Of a stretch of 64,000 nucleotides of DNA, positions 8,342-16,559 are shown piece by piece; within the stretch, counting starts at the first letter, position 1; the number at the start of each line of letters is the position of its first letter. The notes below the pieces were generated by a model. The model worked only from the letters and a program-made list of their open reading frames with translations. It was not told the DNA's origin and searched no databases. A program made the position numbers and the translations under genes. The stretch comes from Prevotella sp. (lineage in GTDB: Bacteria; Bacteroidota; Bacteroidia; Bacteroidales; Bacteroidaceae): NCBI GenBank assembly GCA_017538105.1, contig JAFYJN010000041.1, positions 1-64,000 on the forward strand, read 5' to 3'.

Positions 8342-8773
8342 CTACATAGTTTGTAAGATGCGGCCATCCATACCAATGATATTGTTTTCATCTATGTCAA
8401 ACAGATATCGTTCAATAATGGCGTATTTAGGGAAAAAGTTTACCAAGATTCCGCATGTTTTTTTTCAACAGCCGCATGTAGTTGAATAGTTGCGCACGAT
8501 GATTAGCAATCAGCTCAGAAACAGATTTACATTCAACAATAATATTGTCTTTGCACAAGAAATCTAGACGGTATTCTGCTGACATGAGTTTACCACGATA
8601 AGATGGGTGGAATGATAATTCTCGTTTGTATGGATACCTTGTTCTTCCAATTCCATCTGAAACCCTTCTTGATAACAGTATTCGTTCAGTCCTGGCCCTA
8701 GTTCTTTATGTACAGAATGAATAGCCCCTACCACATCAAACATATGGCTTCTCATTTTCTGTATATCAAGCAT
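8342..8773 (-). pseudogene. GxxExxY protein, broken by two frameshifts
   Basis: The N-terminal frame (from 8773) reads the family hallmark GPGLNEYCYQEGF, i.e. G-x-x-E-x-x-Y, then runs out of frame after ELEEQGI. The next frame continues the family sequence with YRGKLMSAEYRLDFLC and the nuclease-like core NIIVECKSVSEL (D..ExK). A second shift falls at a run of eight T (8458-8465), after which CGILVNFFPKYAIIERYLF resumes in a third frame down to TAG at 8344-8342. Together the pieces make one ordinary PF13366-type protein. Either a true pseudogene or a phase-switched/sequencing-error case at the homopolymer. Confidence 0.85.
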
Positions 8774-8829
8774 TGAACTATTCTTATATCATTAATTAGA
8801 CGTAAACTATAAACATCCAACATTTTTGC

Positions 8830-8875
8830 TTAATATGTTGTTTCCTGTTGTTCTAGTTGTTTCCAATTATTAGGG
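8830..8875. repeat. TTGTTG decamers upstream of the GxxExxY pseudogene
   Basis: Degenerate ten-base words (TATGTTGTTT, CCTGTTGTTC, TAGTTGTTTC) lie on the 5' side of the pseudogene and resemble the right arm at 8291-8340. The broken gene is therefore bracketed by related repeats. Confidence 0.5.
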
Positions 8876-8883
8876 GTGGGTTT

Positions 8884-9492
8884 TTAATTCTTTCCATTAA
8901 ACGGTTCCATGGTGGCGGAACCTTCGTGTGCGATACCGCTGCGCTTGAGCACCGCCTTGATGGTGAGCCAGACAACCTTCAGGTCAGTCATGAACGACAG
9001 ATGGTCCACGTACCACACGTCGTACTCGAATTTCTCCGTCCATGATATGGCGTTGCGCCCGTGACACTGTGCCCACCCGGAAATGCCCGGTCGCACCTCA
9101 TGCCGTCGCGCCTGACGCTCTGAATAGAGTGGGAGGTATTGCACCAACAAAGGCCTGGGTCCAATGAGTGACATGTCTCCTTTCAACACGTTCCAGAACT
9201 GCGGCAACTCGTCAATTGATGTGGAGCGCACGAAACGTCCTACTTTTGTCAGGCGTTGCTCATCCGGCAACAGTTCCCCGTTCACGTCGCGCTCGTCAGT
9301 CATCGTCTTGAATTTCACCACACGGAAGATTCTCGCGTTCTTCCCGGGACGCTCCTGGAAGAAGAACGCTCCCGCGCCCTTGTTGGCGAAATGCAACCAA
9401 ACAGTCACCACCAACAACAACGGGGAGAGGCAGATGAGAGCCAATAATGCCACAATAAAGTCGATGACGCGTTTGAAGAAATGACGATACAT
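8884..9492 (-). CDS. Initiating undecaprenyl-phosphate sugar-phosphate transferase (short, PglC type)
   Basis: 202 residues, the minimal monotopic form. A single N-terminal hydrophobic helix (residues 10-30) is followed by FFFQERPGKN, FRVVKFKTMTDERD (the catalytic Asp-Glu pair lies here), RSTSIDELPQFWNVLKGDMS and the PRPLL motif, then RPGISGWAQCHGRN. It transfers a sugar-1-phosphate from a UDP-sugar to undecaprenyl phosphate on the cytoplasmic face, starting repeat-unit synthesis. Its presence with Wzx and an EpsG-type polymerase makes this a Wzx/Wzy-type locus. Confidence 0.92.
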   Translation of the reverse strand: MYRHFFKRVIDFIVALLALICLSPLLLVVTVWLHFANKGAGAFFFQERPGKNARIFRVVKFKTMTDERDVNGELLPDEQRLTKVGRFVRSTSIDELPQFWNVLKGDMSLIGPRPLLVQYLPLYSERQARRHEVRPGISGWAQCHGRNAISWTEKFEYDVWYVDHLSFMTDLKVVWLTIKAVLKRSGIAHEGSATMEPFNGKN

Positions 9493-9531
9493 GAAAATAT
9501 AATCTACTCGATTTTTATAATACTACAAATT

Positions 9532-9864
9532 TCACCATGTACGTTTGATTGCCCTTGTGATGAGACAGTCTTTCCAGAAGGCGAAACCTGTGGCCGACGG
9601 TGTGTAATACACCAAATCGGGCTTGAATTCTCGGATGGCTATTTTGATACGTCGGCGCAAACTGAACACCGAGCCGATCTTCTTCAGCGAGAATCGTCCT
9701 ACACTTTCCACGGTGGTTGACGTGGAGAGATTGATGAACCGGCATTCGAAGGCCTCATTGATGGCAGTGCTGTCCTGTATCGTCTTGCCCACCATGGCGG
9801 CGCCGTGAACGGGTGGCGGCGTATGGAGCACGAAAAGAATCTTTTTACGAGTTGTTGTTGTCAT
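9532..9864 (-). pseudogene. Truncated glycosyltransferase (N-terminal domain only)
   Basis: From ATG at 9864 the 110 residues read KKILFVLHTPPPVHGAAMVG and continue like the acceptor domain of a GT4 enzyme, up to a LITRAIKRTW segment that in intact homologues leads into the rest of the domain. A TGA follows at once and 40 nt later the next gene begins; no trace of the donor domain remains. A family member would have about 370 residues, so about 260 are lost. Starts 5 nt after the stop of the preceding gene. Probably non-functional. Confidence 0.75.
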
Positions 9865-9869
9865 CACAA

Positions 9870-10784
9870 CTATTTCTTCTTTTTCAGTTTGTTCTTGCCT
9901 CGGCGGAGGATTTGAGCGGAGAATCGGCTTATGAAAGATGTCATGAAACGTCGGCGACATGTCGACTTTGACGGCAGTTCAATGTTTAGTCCATAGTCAC
10001 GCAGCAGGGCCGGTCTCGTAAGCAATTTGTGGTGTAGTGTCATCTTCACGTCGTTGTCCACGTTGCCCGCATGAATCACCTCCACCCACATTGGGCATTT
10101 ACGATCATCCACCAGCTCAATGCGCAGGTTCTTGTATTTGAAGATGGAGAAATGCCAGAACCCCCACACCGTGCGGTTTTTCTCCTTCAGTCGCTCGTAG
10201 TATGAAAGGAAATGGTTGTTTTTGTAGGGTATGCGTACCGCCAGATTCATCTCCTCGTAGTACTGTATGCCGTAGGAATATGAGATGATGGTATCGAAGT
10301 GCAATCCCTCCACCCTCTGCTGTATATCCTCCACGAAACGGCAGTGCAGCGCATCATCATTGTCAAGGTAGGTCGTCAACAGATGTCCCACAGACTTGTC
10401 CGCCCACCGAAGAATCTCCCTACGGAAGATATCCTGAAAATGCGAAGCCTCTCCCTTCTTCACAAACACAGGGTGAAACCGCTCGTCCTCCTCGGCATAA
10501 CGCCCAATGACAGCCTTGTGCTCTTTGTCGGTACCCTCGTCGAACAGACAGATCCATTGGAAGTTGCGACATGTCTGTGCCTTGAGAGATGGCCATGTAT
10601 ATCGTTCGAACAGTCTGAAACGTTCGTCAAGCCATTCTGCCGTCTGTATCGCCTGATGCGCCTTGTCCTCATGCCACCACAAACGGATGTTGAAGCGGGT
10701 GAGGATGAAATGATTGGCAGAACCCACCCCATCCCTCCCCAAGGGAGGGCGTGATGAGTGACAAGAGTCAATAGTTTCGGACAT
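9870..10784 (-). CDS. Putative rhamnosyltransferase-like glycosyltransferase (PF11316 type)
   Basis: 304 residues. From about residue 25 the sequence matches the start of the putative rhamnosyl transferase family: NHFILTRFNIRLWW, then ERYTWPSLKAQTCRNFQWIC and LTTYLDNDDALH (the acidic cluster expected of a GT-A enzyme). The first 23 residues (RPPLGRDGVGS and around) are encoded by a C-rich hairpin repeat at 10733-10749, so the N-terminus seems to be recruited from repeat DNA; no better ATG exists downstream. A donor of rhamnose is a family name, not shown here. Confidence 0.8.
   Translation of the reverse strand: MSETIDSCHSSRPPLGRDGVGSANHFILTRFNIRLWWHEDKAHQAIQTAEWLDERFRLFERYTWPSLKAQTCRNFQWICLFDEGTDKEHKAVIGRYAEEDERFHPVFVKKGEASHFQDIFRREILRWADKSVGHLLTTYLDNDDALHCRFVEDIQQRVEGLHFDTIISYSYGIQYYEEMNLAVRIPYKNNHFLSYYERLKEKNRTVWGFWHFSIFKYKNLRIELVDDRKCPMWVEVIHAGNVDNDVKMTLHHKLLTRPALLRDYGLNIELPSKSTCRRRFMTSFISRFSAQILRRGKNKLKKKK
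10733..10749. repeat. C-rich hairpin repeat inside a coding N-terminus
   Basis: CCCTCCC, loop CAA, GGGAGGG: a perfect 7-bp stem. Same family as the elements at 34299-34358, 38664-38684 and 40109-40127. Here it is read in frame near the N-terminus of the gene at 9870-10784. Confidence 0.75.
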
Positions 10785-10787
10785 TTA

Positions 10788-11603
10788 TTAGTTAAGTGCG
10801 AAGGCCTGCGCCTGGTGCACATGGCGTTGGTCCTCCGGCGGCAGTTGCATATAGTCGTTGTACAAATATCGAAGATAGGCATCGTATTTTTCGGCACCAT
10901 ACAGTTCGATGTTCTCGAACTTGTACAATGTAGGTTTGCCGAACACCTCTTTGGGCACCACTTCCTTCAGTCCCCATGCCCCGAAATAGTTAGCATAACA
11001 AGTGTATTTCTCTACATCACCCATGGCCCGGGCTGAGAGTTGCTTGTCTTGGTGTCGCGGAATCCTCGTGCGGCTGATGGGGATGAGCAACTGAGCCGTT
11101 TTCGCCAACAACTTCTTCGGCAGAGGTCTGTTCTTCGCCTCCACAAACAACAATTTCTGAAACTTGAACAATGCCCTTGTACGGAAGTTCCCCGACCATA
11201 CTCCCTGTTTCTCGTCACAGTGGTCCAGTGGAAAAATGTCGATGTTCACTCCCAGTGTCTCGTTGCCGCGCGGCTGGAACTCCTCCTCCACCCGTGTCGT
11301 CACGTCCATTACCTTGGCGAACCCCATCATGGCATATTCCGATGTCGCATAGGTAATGAGTTTGTATGGTTCAGGCAATTCTTTTGTCGCCACCTCCACG
11401 AACCTAACATAGTGTTCCCGTGGAATGCCGAAGTCCATATCGTCGTCCCAAGGAATGAATCCCTTGTGACGAATCGCCCCCAACATCGACCCACCAAGCA
11501 TATAATACGGAATCCCATGCTCCTCACATAGATGGTGGAAAGCCGAAGCAATCTCTAGCAACCGAAGGTGTATGTCATTTAGGGTTAGTGGGCGCATAGA
11601 CAT
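10788..11603 (-). CDS. LicD-family phosphotransferase
   Basis: 271 residues. The LicD core GSMLGAIRHKGFIPWDDD is present near residues 37-55; these residues form the metal-dependent nucleotidyltransferase-fold active site. LicD proteins move a phosphorylated small group (phosphocholine, or ribitol/glycerol phosphate in fukutin relatives) from a CDP donor onto a glycan. A second LicD lies at 19772-20716, and a LicC-like nucleotidyltransferase at 36817-38631 could make the donor. The group transferred here is unknown. 3 nt before the next gene. Confidence 0.85.
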   Translation of the reverse strand: MSMRPLTLNDIHLRLLEIASAFHHLCEEHGIPYYMLGGSMLGAIRHKGFIPWDDDMDFGIPREHYVRFVEVATKELPEPYKLITYATSEYAMMGFAKVMDVTTRVEEEFQPRGNETLGVNIDIFPLDHCDEKQGVWSGNFRTRALFKFQKLLFVEAKNRPLPKKLLAKTAQLLIPISRTRIPRHQDKQLSARAMGDVEKYTCYANYFGAWGLKEVVPKEVFGKPTLYKFENIELYGAEKYDAYLRYLYNDYMQLPPEDQRHVHQAQAFALN

Positions 11604-11619
11604 GGGGTAAGGTCATTTT

Positions 11620-12819
11620 TCATTTCAACAATCCGAACACTTCCGCTGCCACTTTCTCGCGGTTGTGCTCTCGCAACACCGCTTGTCGTCCCTTTTCCGC
11701 CATCTGTTCGTAATGTTCACGGTTTCGCGGGATATCCGTTAGCAAGGCCAGCAATTCCTCTTTTGTGTTGTATTCCAGGCATGTCACACCATCCTCCACG
11801 GCTATGTTCTCCAGCGCATAGTTCGTGCCGATGACCAGCAGACCATTGACGAAGGCATCCAAAACCTTCCCTTTCGTCCCTGTTCCAATGGCAATGGGAG
11901 TGAGTTGGATGTCATGCTTGCGCACTTCTTCAACATAATCGGGGGCGAAGGAGATATGCTCCACATCATACCCCGCTTCTTTCAGCGTCTTCGCATGCTG
12001 TTCCCATCCCTTGCCGAGGAATGTGATAACGAAGTTTTCGCGTAACGTAAACTGTTGGGCCTTCGCCAATGTCTCCACCATCTCGTCAGCCCGTTCCTTC
12101 ATATAGAAGTCGTATCGCCCGGCAATGAGCAGTTTTATCTTAGGTTGTCCGAAAGAGATGACTTTCTGTGGTTCCGCGATTTCATAGCGGGGATGTCGTA
12201 TGAAATTCGCGTTGAGACTGGGGTTGATGTTCAAAAGGAAGTCCCTGTCCGCTTCACCCACTAGGTGATAGGCAATATTGTCAGAAGCGTCATATTCCTC
12301 TTCCATGCGATAGTGCTTACGGTAATTGGCAAGGATTTTCCAGTATTCCGTCTTTCTGTCCATGGTCGAGTGCAAAGCCAAACGACGGTAAAAATGCAGG
12401 CTATAACAGTCGGGAACGGTGTGTAGCCGTCGGTATTCTTTTAGTTGTTTTAATATACCCGAAAATTCCTGGCTGTATACCCAGACAAGGTCGGGATGGA
12501 GGTCCTTTATCTCCTCTATCGTCTTAGTCGACAGCTTGTGATAGTAATTGATGGGGTATCTCATGAATAGTCGGAGGAACGACAGGTGTAACCGGAACAG
12601 CCACGCCATCCATTTTGGTTTTTCCAACAAGTGGATTTTCACGTTCAATTCCTTCTCCACCTCGTTGATGGTCTCTGCCGACAGCGTGTTTTGGTTGTAA
12701 CTGTATATGGTGATGTCCATGTCTTTGGGCCGTTCCACCATCAGATGGTACGGATGACCTGACGGCCCGCGCATGTTCTCCTTGTAGGGCGTCACGGGAG
12801 TGATGAAGACAACTTTCAT
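11620..12819 (-). CDS. Glycosyltransferase, GT-B fold
   Basis: 399 residues. Begins with KVVFITPVTPYKENMRGPSG, a glycine-rich acceptor-domain entry, and the donor domain contains IKLLIAGRYDFYMKERADEM and IAIGTGTKGKVLDAFVNGL, where a Lys-centred loop replaces the usual EX7E glutamates. This points to the GT4/GT1-like group in a diverged form. Part of the polysaccharide assembly line; acceptor and donor are unknown. Confidence 0.75.
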   Translation of the reverse strand: MKVVFITPVTPYKENMRGPSGHPYHLMVERPKDMDITIYSYNQNTLSAETINEVEKELNVKIHLLEKPKWMAWLFRLHLSFLRLFMRYPINYYHKLSTKTIEEIKDLHPDLVWVYSQEFSGILKQLKEYRRLHTVPDCYSLHFYRRLALHSTMDRKTEYWKILANYRKHYRMEEEYDASDNIAYHLVGEADRDFLLNINPSLNANFIRHPRYEIAEPQKVISFGQPKIKLLIAGRYDFYMKERADEMVETLAKAQQFTLRENFVITFLGKGWEQHAKTLKEAGYDVEHISFAPDYVEEVRKHDIQLTPIAIGTGTKGKVLDAFVNGLLVIGTNYALENIAVEDGVTCLEYNTKEELLALLTDIPRNREHYEQMAEKGRQAVLREHNREKVAAEVFGLLK

Positions 12820-12874
12820 TATTATCTAAGAAGTAAAGGAGTTATGTGGTTAATGGAGTTAAGCCATTACCATG

Positions 12875-14191
12875 TTATTGCTTTCTGTTCAGAAGTCGTT
12901 GTATTGTGTTGAGCAATTTGTTAGGTTCATTCTCCGTCACTAAAATGCTTTCTTTGCAGCCCGCAGCCTGACCAGCCTCCACATCCCGCCATCCGTCGCC
13001 AATCAAGTAGGATTGTGACAGGTCGATGTTGAAATCTTCTGCTGCCTGCAGTAGCATTCCCGGTTTCGGCTTACGACAAGTACAGTTGCATTTATATTCG
13101 GGACGTTCGCCCTCAAACCCCTTGTCGGTATGGTGAGGACAGAAATAGATGGCATCCACAAATGCGCCATGCAGTCCCAGTTCAGTTTCCATCTTCTTAT
13201 GGATTCTTTGCAGCTCATCAAACGTGCATTCGCCACGAGCTATCTGTGGTTGGTTGGTCACCACGATGGCCAAGTATTCCGATTGGTTGATTTGATGGAT
13301 GGCCTCTGCGGCACCCTCTATCAATTCTAAATCTTCGGCTTTCAGCAAGAAACCCTTGCTGACATTGATGGTACCATCCCGGTCGAGAAATATCGCTTTC
13401 TGCTTGTTCCTTAAGTTTCGTGCCGCGGGTTTACCGTTGATGATATCTTTTTCCGTCTCATGGAATCGTTCAGGCGTACCCATGTCCTTAATATATTCCG
13501 GTGTGGGGTAGGCGAAAATCTTTCCAGTGGGAATATATGGTTTTAGCACATCACGGTCTAGGTCAATCTTGTCTGGTGTTTCCGGATGGCGGGGCACATG
13601 ATGCTGGCGCACCTCATCCAACAATTTTGGAGAGATGATTTCAATGCCAGCATTCACGCAGTTGCGGTAGTATGTCCGCTCATCCTCCTTGTTCATCCAT
13701 CGCAACACACGGTGTGTTTCCACGGGCATCCCGCCTGGTGTTTGTGGCGGTAGGATCTCCGTCACCAACAACGAACTGTCGAAGGGGTGGCCGTTGGGAT
13801 GTGCCACTAGGGATGCCCACGCTTCGTGTTCATGGTGGAAACGGATGAACTTTTCAAAGTCCACGTCCAGCATCACGTCACCACAGAGCAACAGGAAATC
13901 GTCCGTCAGCTGTGGCATCTGAAAGAGAGCTCCAGCTGTTCCTAGCGGATGGTCTTCTACGAAATAAGAGATGTTGACCCCGAAACGCTGCCCATCAGCG
14001 AAATTATCTTTGATAACATGTCCCAGATGACCTATTACCAATGTGATGTCCGTCAGGCCGCATTGACGCAGGTTGTCAATTTGGTATTCCAGGATGGGTT
14101 TCCCACAGATCTCAATCATCGGCTTGGGCACATCGTTTTTGATGGAAGCGATGCGCGTCCCCTTGCCACCGGCCATGATAACTATTTTCAT
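12875..14191 (-). CDS. Fused HddC-type nucleotidyltransferase and GmhB-type heptose phosphatase
   Basis: 438 residues, two enzymes in one chain. Residues 1-235: sugar-1-phosphate nucleotidyltransferase with MAGGKGTRIASIKNDVPKPM, GHLGHVIKDNF and a metal-binding LCGDVMLDVD. Residues 255-438: HAD-IIIA phosphatase with AIFLDRDGTINVSKGF (nucleophile Asp), VVTNQPQIARGE, the zinc loop CPHH...CNCTCRKPKPGML and the late acidic motif LIGDGWRDVEAG. GmhB dephosphorylates D,D-heptose-1,7-bisphosphate; HddC then activates heptose-1-phosphate with GTP. With gmhA and hddA close upstream this completes GDP-D-glycero-alpha-D-manno-heptose synthesis. Confidence 0.88.
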   Translation of the reverse strand: MKIVIMAGGKGTRIASIKNDVPKPMIEICGKPILEYQIDNLRQCGLTDITLVIGHLGHVIKDNFADGQRFGVNISYFVEDHPLGTAGALFQMPQLTDDFLLLCGDVMLDVDFEKFIRFHHEHEAWASLVAHPNGHPFDSSLLVTEILPPQTPGGMPVETHRVLRWMNKEDERTYYRNCVNAGIEIISPKLLDEVRQHHVPRHPETPDKIDLDRDVLKPYIPTGKIFAYPTPEYIKDMGTPERFHETEKDIINGKPAARNLRNKQKAIFLDRDGTINVSKGFLLKAEDLELIEGAAEAIHQINQSEYLAIVVTNQPQIARGECTFDELQRIHKKMETELGLHGAFVDAIYFCPHHTDKGFEGERPEYKCNCTCRKPKPGMLLQAAEDFNIDLSQSYLIGDGWRDVEAGQAAGCKESILVTENEPNKLLNTIQRLLNRKQ

Positions 14192-14210
14192 TGTTTGTTC
14201 ACAAAATATG

Positions 14211-14453
14211 TCACACTGAAATCTCAGAAATACACAGAAATATTGTAGGATGTTTTTCTGTGGCTTTCCGTGCTATCTGTGAGTTTTTTTTCTCACACAG
14301 AAATCTCAGAAATACACAGAAATTTGGTGGTTGTTTTTTCTGTGGTTTTCCGTGCTATCTGTGAGCTTGTTTGATTTTATGTCACACTGAAATCTCTGAA
14401 ATACACAGAAATATAGTGGATGTTTTTCTGTGGCTTTCTGTGTTATCTGTGAG
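14211..14453. repeat. Three hairpin units built of CTGTG/CACAG decamers
   Basis: Units at 14211-14283, 14292-14365 and 14382-14453. Each has a left arm of ten-base words (CACACTGAAA, TCTCAGAAAT, ACACAGAAAT) and a right arm (TTTTTCTGTG, GCTTTCCGTG, CTATCTGTGA) of opposite sense, so each can fold. The last unit ends 1 nt before the stop codon of the GxxExxY gene. No open frame or promoter is seen in this 263-nt gap. Confidence 0.88.
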
Positions 14454-14454
14454 A

Positions 14455-14829
14455 CTAATTGACGACTCGGAAAATGGCATCGTGGAGAATATCATCCACA
14501 TTGAAATTTACGAGAATACCTAATCTTTTGTCTGAAAGTTTAAGATATGTAAGCAGTTGTTTGAAAAAGACATTTTGCAATTCACTGACAGACTTCAATT
14601 CAACAATCACCTTGCTTTCTACCAATAAATCCAAACGAAGATGCGTATTAAGCAAATGCCCATCATAAAAGATTGGAATCTCTTTTTGCCTTTCTACCTT
14701 TAAACCCCTCTTCACCAACTCTAATACCAATGCCTCTTCATATACACATTCAAGTAGGCCGGGCCCCATCTTTGTATATACATCATAGATAGCACCCCTT
14801 ATCTGGTATGAGATCTCATTCTCCGTCAT
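14455..14829 (-). CDS. GxxExxY protein, PD-(D/E)XK nuclease-like
   Basis: 124 residues, full length for the family. The signature GPGLLECVYEEAL (Gly-x-x-Glu-x-x-Tyr) is at about residues 23-35 and the nuclease-like core LRLDLLVESKVIVELKSV at about 63-80 supplies the Asp and the Glu-x-Lys expected of the PD-(D/E)XK fold. C-terminal GILVNFNVDDI is also conserved. Biological role unknown. It interrupts the heptose cassette between the HddC-GmhB fusion and gmhA, 13 nt from gmhA. Its stop codon touches a decamer hairpin array, as does that of the broken paralogue at 8342-8773. Confidence 0.88.
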   Translation of the reverse strand: MTENEISYQIRGAIYDVYTKMGPGLLECVYEEALVLELVKRGLKVERQKEIPIFYDGHLLNTHLRLDLLVESKVIVELKSVSELQNVFFKQLLTYLKLSDKRLGILVNFNVDDILHDAIFRVVN

Positions 14830-14842
14830 TTATATCCGGAAA

Positions 14843-15487
14843 TTATCCGAAGAAATGGTCTTCCAACATCAAGCACAGGCAATGATATACGGGAAGGTGC
14901 AGTTCCTGTATTTTGTACGTTTCCGTTTCAGGCACTTGGATGCAAACATCGGCAATAGCGGATAGCTTGCTTTCGCGCTGTCCTGTCAGTCCAATCACTT
15001 TCAGCCCTTTGGCCTTTGCCGTCACAGCCGCAAAGAGCACATTGCGGCTGTTGCCCGACGTGGAGATGCCCAGATACACATCCCCCGCCTTGCCATAACC
15101 ATTCACCTGTTGTGCGAAGATGAGTTCCGGCTCACTGTCGTTCATGAAGGCCGTGGTCAGTGATGAATGACCTGTCAACGAGATGGCGGGCAGCGCTCCT
15201 TGCAGGTTCTCAGCGAGTATCGCCCCCAGTTCGGGATGAACCTTTTTCATCGTTTCCGCCTGGTCGGCAAATACTTTTCGCTTGAGTTTAAACTCCTTCA
15301 TCAGCTCACCCACGATATGCTCTGAGTCCGATGCTGATCCTCCGTTGCCCGACACCAACAATTTCCGTCCTTGTGCAAAGGCGGTTTCGAGTATGTCATA
15401 AGCTTGGCTGATCCGCTCTTCGCATACACTAAGCATGGGATGGCGCAAAATCAGCGTCTCAATATGTTTTTTTATTTTTTCGTCCAT
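14843..15487 (-). CDS. gmhA: Sedoheptulose-7-phosphate isomerase
   Basis: 214 residues. A SIS-domain sugar isomerase: KLLVSGNGGSASDSEHIVGE near residue 42 is the GmhA phosphate-binding hallmark, followed by LGISTSGNSRNVLFAA and VIGLTGQRESKLSAIADVC. Converts sedoheptulose-7-phosphate to D-glycero-D-manno-heptose-7-phosphate, the first step of heptose precursor synthesis in the cytoplasm. Directly follows the HddA-type kinase gene (16 nt). Confidence 0.92.
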   Translation of the reverse strand: MDEKIKKHIETLILRHPMLSVCEERISQAYDILETAFAQGRKLLVSGNGGSASDSEHIVGELMKEFKLKRKVFADQAETMKKVHPELGAILAENLQGALPAISLTGHSSLTTAFMNDSEPELIFAQQVNGYGKAGDVYLGISTSGNSRNVLFAAVTAKAKGLKVIGLTGQRESKLSAIADVCIQVPETETYKIQELHLPVYHCLCLMLEDHFFG

Positions 15488-15503
15488 TTTTAATAGTCAT
15501 AGA

Positions 15504-16559
15504 TTAACCTTTCAAATGTGCCACGGAGTCGGTAGGATATATTTTCCATCCGTGAGCGCCGCCCTCGGTGAATTGGAAAGGCATGATGAAACCACCGAGT
15601 GTGGAGAGGGCTTCTTTCACCGCCACTTTCTTTGTCGGTTCCACCACAAACATGATGAAACCGCCGCCCCCGGCACCTGATACCTTGCCAGCCTTTGCCC
15701 CGGCGGCAATAGCCACCTCCATAGCCTCTTGTATAACGGGGTTGGTGATACCCTTAGCCATGCGTTTTTTGTTTTCCCAACCCTGGTGAAGTATTTCCGC
15801 AAAAGCATCGATGTCACCCTTCAGCACTGCCAGTTTCATGTCAATAGCACTCTGTTTGATGAGATGCATCGCTTCGATGGCATCGTTGTTGCCTTTTGAC
15901 GTGTTCGACCGCTGTTCATCGATGATTTTGGCACTCGCCCGCGAAGCCCCTGTGAAATACAGCAGGATGGAAGCCTCCAACTCATCGAGAATCCATCGCT
16001 TAATCTTCAACGGATTCACGATAACCAGGTCATCTTTCAAAAACTCCATGAAGTTAAAACCTCCGAAGGCCGCCGCGTATTGGTCTTGTTTCCCTCCGCT
16101 GAGTGCCAAATCCTTTCGTTCTATCTCGTATGCCAACCGCGATATCTCATAGTCGCCAAGAGGAAGGGACAGCCATTCCACAAATGCCTTGAGTATGCAT
16201 ACCACCATCGATGATGATGTTCCTAGACCCGATCCTATCGGAGCATCATTGTGCGTGGTAATCCGGAAACTGAGCGGACCTGTTTGGAAATCCTTCACCA
16301 CTCGGTTGTATACACCCTTGATGAGTATCGCTTTGCCGTCTATCTCCAACCGCTCCGTGACAGGAAGTGTTTGATGGCAGTTGGCATCAAACGAGTCGAT
16401 GGTTATTTTTCCATCCGTCGTCTCCTCAATGGTACAGTAGGTATACAAGTTTATGGTGGCATTGAGAATCAAACCACCATATATGTCGCTGTAAGGGCTT
16501 ACGTCAGAGCCACCACCGGCCAGTCCCAACCGCAAGGGCGCTTTACTTCGTATAATCAT
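15504..16559 (-). CDS. hddA: D-glycero-alpha-D-manno-heptose-7-phosphate kinase (GHMP family)
   Basis: 351 residues. GHMP-kinase motifs are visible: [20 protein letters not shown] at the N-terminus, the ATP loop [15 protein letters not shown] near residue 108 and the C-terminal [16 protein letters not shown]. Phosphorylates heptose-7-phosphate at the anomeric carbon in the alpha configuration, committing it to a GDP rather than an ADP donor. Overlaps the upstream acyltransferase gene by 4 nt. Confidence 0.88.
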   Translation of the reverse strand: MIIRSKAPLRLGLAGGGSDVSPYSDIYGGLILNATINLYTYCTIEETTDGKITIDSFDANCHQTLPVTERLEIDGKAILIKGVYNRVVKDFQTGPLSFRITTHNDAPIGSGLGTSSSMVVCILKAFVEWLSLPLGDYEISRLAYEIERKDLALSGGKQDQYAAAFGGFNFMEFLKDDLVIVNPLKIKRWILDELEASILLYFTGASRASAKIIDEQRSNTSKGNNDAIEAMHLIKQSAIDMKLAVLKGDIDAFAEILHQGWENKKRMAKGITNPVIQEAMEVAIAAGAKAGKVSGAGGGGFIMFVVEPTKKVAVKEALSTLGGFIMPFQFTEGGAHGWKIYPTDSVAHLKG

